DNA from: CAVQZA01 sp963718355
GTDB lineage: Bacteria; Actinomycetota; Thermoleophilia; Gaiellales; Gaiellaceae
Length of the DNA: 64,000 nucleotides
Direction: 5' to 3'
Assembly (NCBI GenBank): GCA_963718355.1
Contig: CAVQZA010000015.1
Span: 17,279-81,278, forward strand
Of the stretch, positions 63,104 through 64,000 are shown in pieces. The translations under genes were made by a program, and so were the position numbers. Each line of letters begins with the position of its first letter. Position 1 is the first letter of the stretch. The notes under the pieces are model-generated. The model was not told the DNA's origin. It worked only from the letters and a program-made list of their open reading frames with translations, and did not search any database.

Positions 63104-63459
63104 ACCGCATTCGCATCATGCTGCTCGCCTCGGTTGCCGCTCTCGCGGCACTCGTCGTTGTCGTCGCCGCCCAGGCTGCAACACCGACGCTCAACGGGAC
63201 GGTCGGCCCTGGCTTCACGATCACGCTCACGCAGGGCGGGAAGAAGGTCACGGCGCTGAAGGCCGGCACCTACACGTTCAAGATCGCTGACAAGTCGGCC
63301 CAGCACAACTTCCATCTGACCGGGCCCGGCGTGAACAAGAAGACCAGCGTCCCGGGCACCGGCAACCAGACCTGGACGGTCAAGCTGGCGAAGGGCACCT
63401 ACAAGTTCGTGTGCGACCCGCACGCGTCGTTCATGAAGGGCAGCTTCAAGGTCAGCTGA
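63100..63459 (+). CDS. Secreted cupredoxin-like copper protein
   Basis: The 119-residue protein has a signal peptide (LLASVAALAALVVVVAAQAA) and a small beta-sandwich domain with likely type 1 copper ligands. H69 lies in SAQHNFHL; C105, H108 and M112 lie in FVCDPHASFMKG, the spacing of plastocyanin/azurin-type sites. TTG 63100 overlaps the transporter stop, and AAGGAG 8 nt upstream fixes it. Coupling to a cation transporter suggests copper handling or electron transfer at the membrane. Partner oxidase not seen. Confidence 0.87.
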   Translation: MNRIRIMLLASVAALAALVVVVAAQAATPTLNGTVGPGFTITLTQGGKKVTALKAGTYTFKIADKSAQHNFHLTGPGVNKKTSVPGTGNQTWTVKLAKGTYKFVCDPHASFMKGSFKVS

Positions 63460-63826
63460 GCGGTAGCGCGACGATCGCACGGCCCTCGATCCTGAACGCC
63501 GCCAGCTCGTCTCGCGCGACCGAGTAGATCACGTACGGTTTCCCGTTCCAGAGACCGATGTTCTCGACATCGGTCCTGGACGGGTGAGCCGGCGACGAGA
63601 GGTGCGAGTGGAACACGGCGAGCTCGTAGCCCTCGTCCTCCAGGAACCACACGTCGGGGTCGTCGAAGGCGAGCTCGAAGCGGTACGGCGAGGCTGCGAC
63701 GTTGCGGCCCGGCAGGTAGCGCTCGGCGGTGCCGTCGCGGAGCAGCAGCAGTCCGCAGGCTTCGTTCGGCGCTTCGGCTTGGGAGTGCTCGCGGAGGGCC
63801 TCTCGGACCTCCGCAGGGATCACCAC
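63452..63826 (-). CDS. JAMM/MPN+ metallopeptidase (Mec-type, M67)
   Basis: The 124-residue protein is a minimal JAMM domain: E22 in APNEACGLLLL, then AVFHSHLSSPAHPSRTD with H73, H75, S83 and D86, the complete zinc site. In Mycobacterium the equivalent Mec releases cysteine from the sulfur carrier CysO after CysM has loaded it. The adjacent upstream gene here is cysteine synthase, fitting that role. GTG 63826 (or 63823) overlaps the synthase stop. No CysO is visible inside the window. Confidence 0.92.
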   Translation of the reverse strand: MVIPAEVREALREHSQAEAPNEACGLLLLRDGTAERYLPGRNVAASPYRFELAFDDPDVWFLEDEGYELAVFHSHLSSPAHPSRTDVENIGLWNGKPYVIYSVARDELAAFRIEGRAIVALPLS

Positions 63827-64000
63827 CAGAGCGTGCGCTCCATCGACTCGGCGACGTCGTCGGCTTCCCAGAAGTCTGCGGAGAGGTACTTCCAGCCGGC
63901 GTCGGCGAGGATGCAGACGACGACGCCCTCGTCGAGCTCCTCGGCGAGCTTCCGTGCCACGTGCACTGTGGCGCCGGACGAGACGCCGGCGAAGATTCCC
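63820..64000 (-). CDS. Cysteine synthase (CysM-like), partial C-terminus
   Basis: Sixty codons are visible before the stop at 63820; the gene continues past the right edge. They read GIFAGVSSGATVHVARKLAE, LDEGVVVCILADAGWKYLSA and DFWEADDVAESMERTLWW, the C-terminal end of PLP-dependent O-phosphoserine/O-acetylserine sulfhydrylase. The SSGA turn and WKYLS segment agree with CysM of the CysO-dependent type. It precedes the JAMM gene on the same strand, with an overlap, so the two form an operon. Confidence 0.88.
   Translation of the reverse strand, partial: GIFAGVSSGATVHVARKLAEELDEGVVVCILADAGWKYLSADFWEADDVAESMERTLWW

Overview
The window is a gene-dense, strongly GC-biased stretch of bacterial chromosome. 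Nearly every base lies in or between closely packed genes, and no gap exceeds 300 bases. Several traits point to an actinobacterium: dnaK-grpE-dnaJ-hspR-clpB in one operon, an actinobacterial-type inositol-phosphate synthase with a CDP-alcohol transferase nearby, enolase followed by an FtsB-like protein and DUF501, a LytR-CpsA-Psr protein, CarD-containing Mfd and a Mec-type JAMM protease next to cysteine synthase. I lean to the deep-branching class Thermoleophilia (Gaiellales/Solirubrobacterales type); that placement is inference. I see no rRNA, CRISPR array, insertion sequence, prophage or classical defence island.

Left part (1-14.8 kb): an M3 peptidase fragment, YjbQ, a TrmA-type methyltransferase, an M19 dipeptidase, then a minus-strand trio made of a glycosyltransferase-PHP fusion, a UDG-like protein and a presenilin-like intramembrane aspartyl protease. 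Next come a CDGSH protein, inositol-3-phosphate synthase with an in-frame ribbon-helix-helix extension, a heme-degrading-domain protein, a CDP-alcohol transferase with a PAP2 phosphatase (together a plausible phosphatidylinositol module), moaA, a frameshifted pepT and two EamA exporters.

Middle (14.9-36.6 kb): the heat-shock operon, a CHRD protein, a cupin, a nucleoside phosphorylase set, pseudouridine salvage, a GT-C glycosyltransferase, FmdB, LCP, ROK glucokinase, rsmI, a proline-rich M23 protein, and the metG-tatD-rsmA-ispE run. From 36.6 kb: a broken and an intact tRNA-Gln directly ahead of glmU-prs, a TIGR03118 protein, a type IV pilin, bL25-pth-mfd-foldase-mazG-eno-pyk-ftsB-DUF501. The right end holds a DHFR-like reductase, an HTH-receiver fusion, GDPD-YkuD-TlpA-CcmH-CcdA, a ferredoxin, a two-component pair, a metallo-hydrolase, a CNNM/CBS transporter with a cupredoxin, and JAMM-CysM.

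Two genome-wide habits stand out. Genes inside operons overlap by 1-4 bases (GTGA, ATGA, TGATG, TAGTG). Genes that begin transcripts usually carry a TANNNT -10 hexamer ending only 6-10 bases before the start codon and have no Shine-Dalgarno, so they are probably leaderless. Several divergent pairs share or overlap the two -10 boxes. A minority of genes (ino1, PAP2, dnaK, CHRD, M23, pilin, prs, ftsB-like, cupredoxin) have clear Shine-Dalgarno sites instead.
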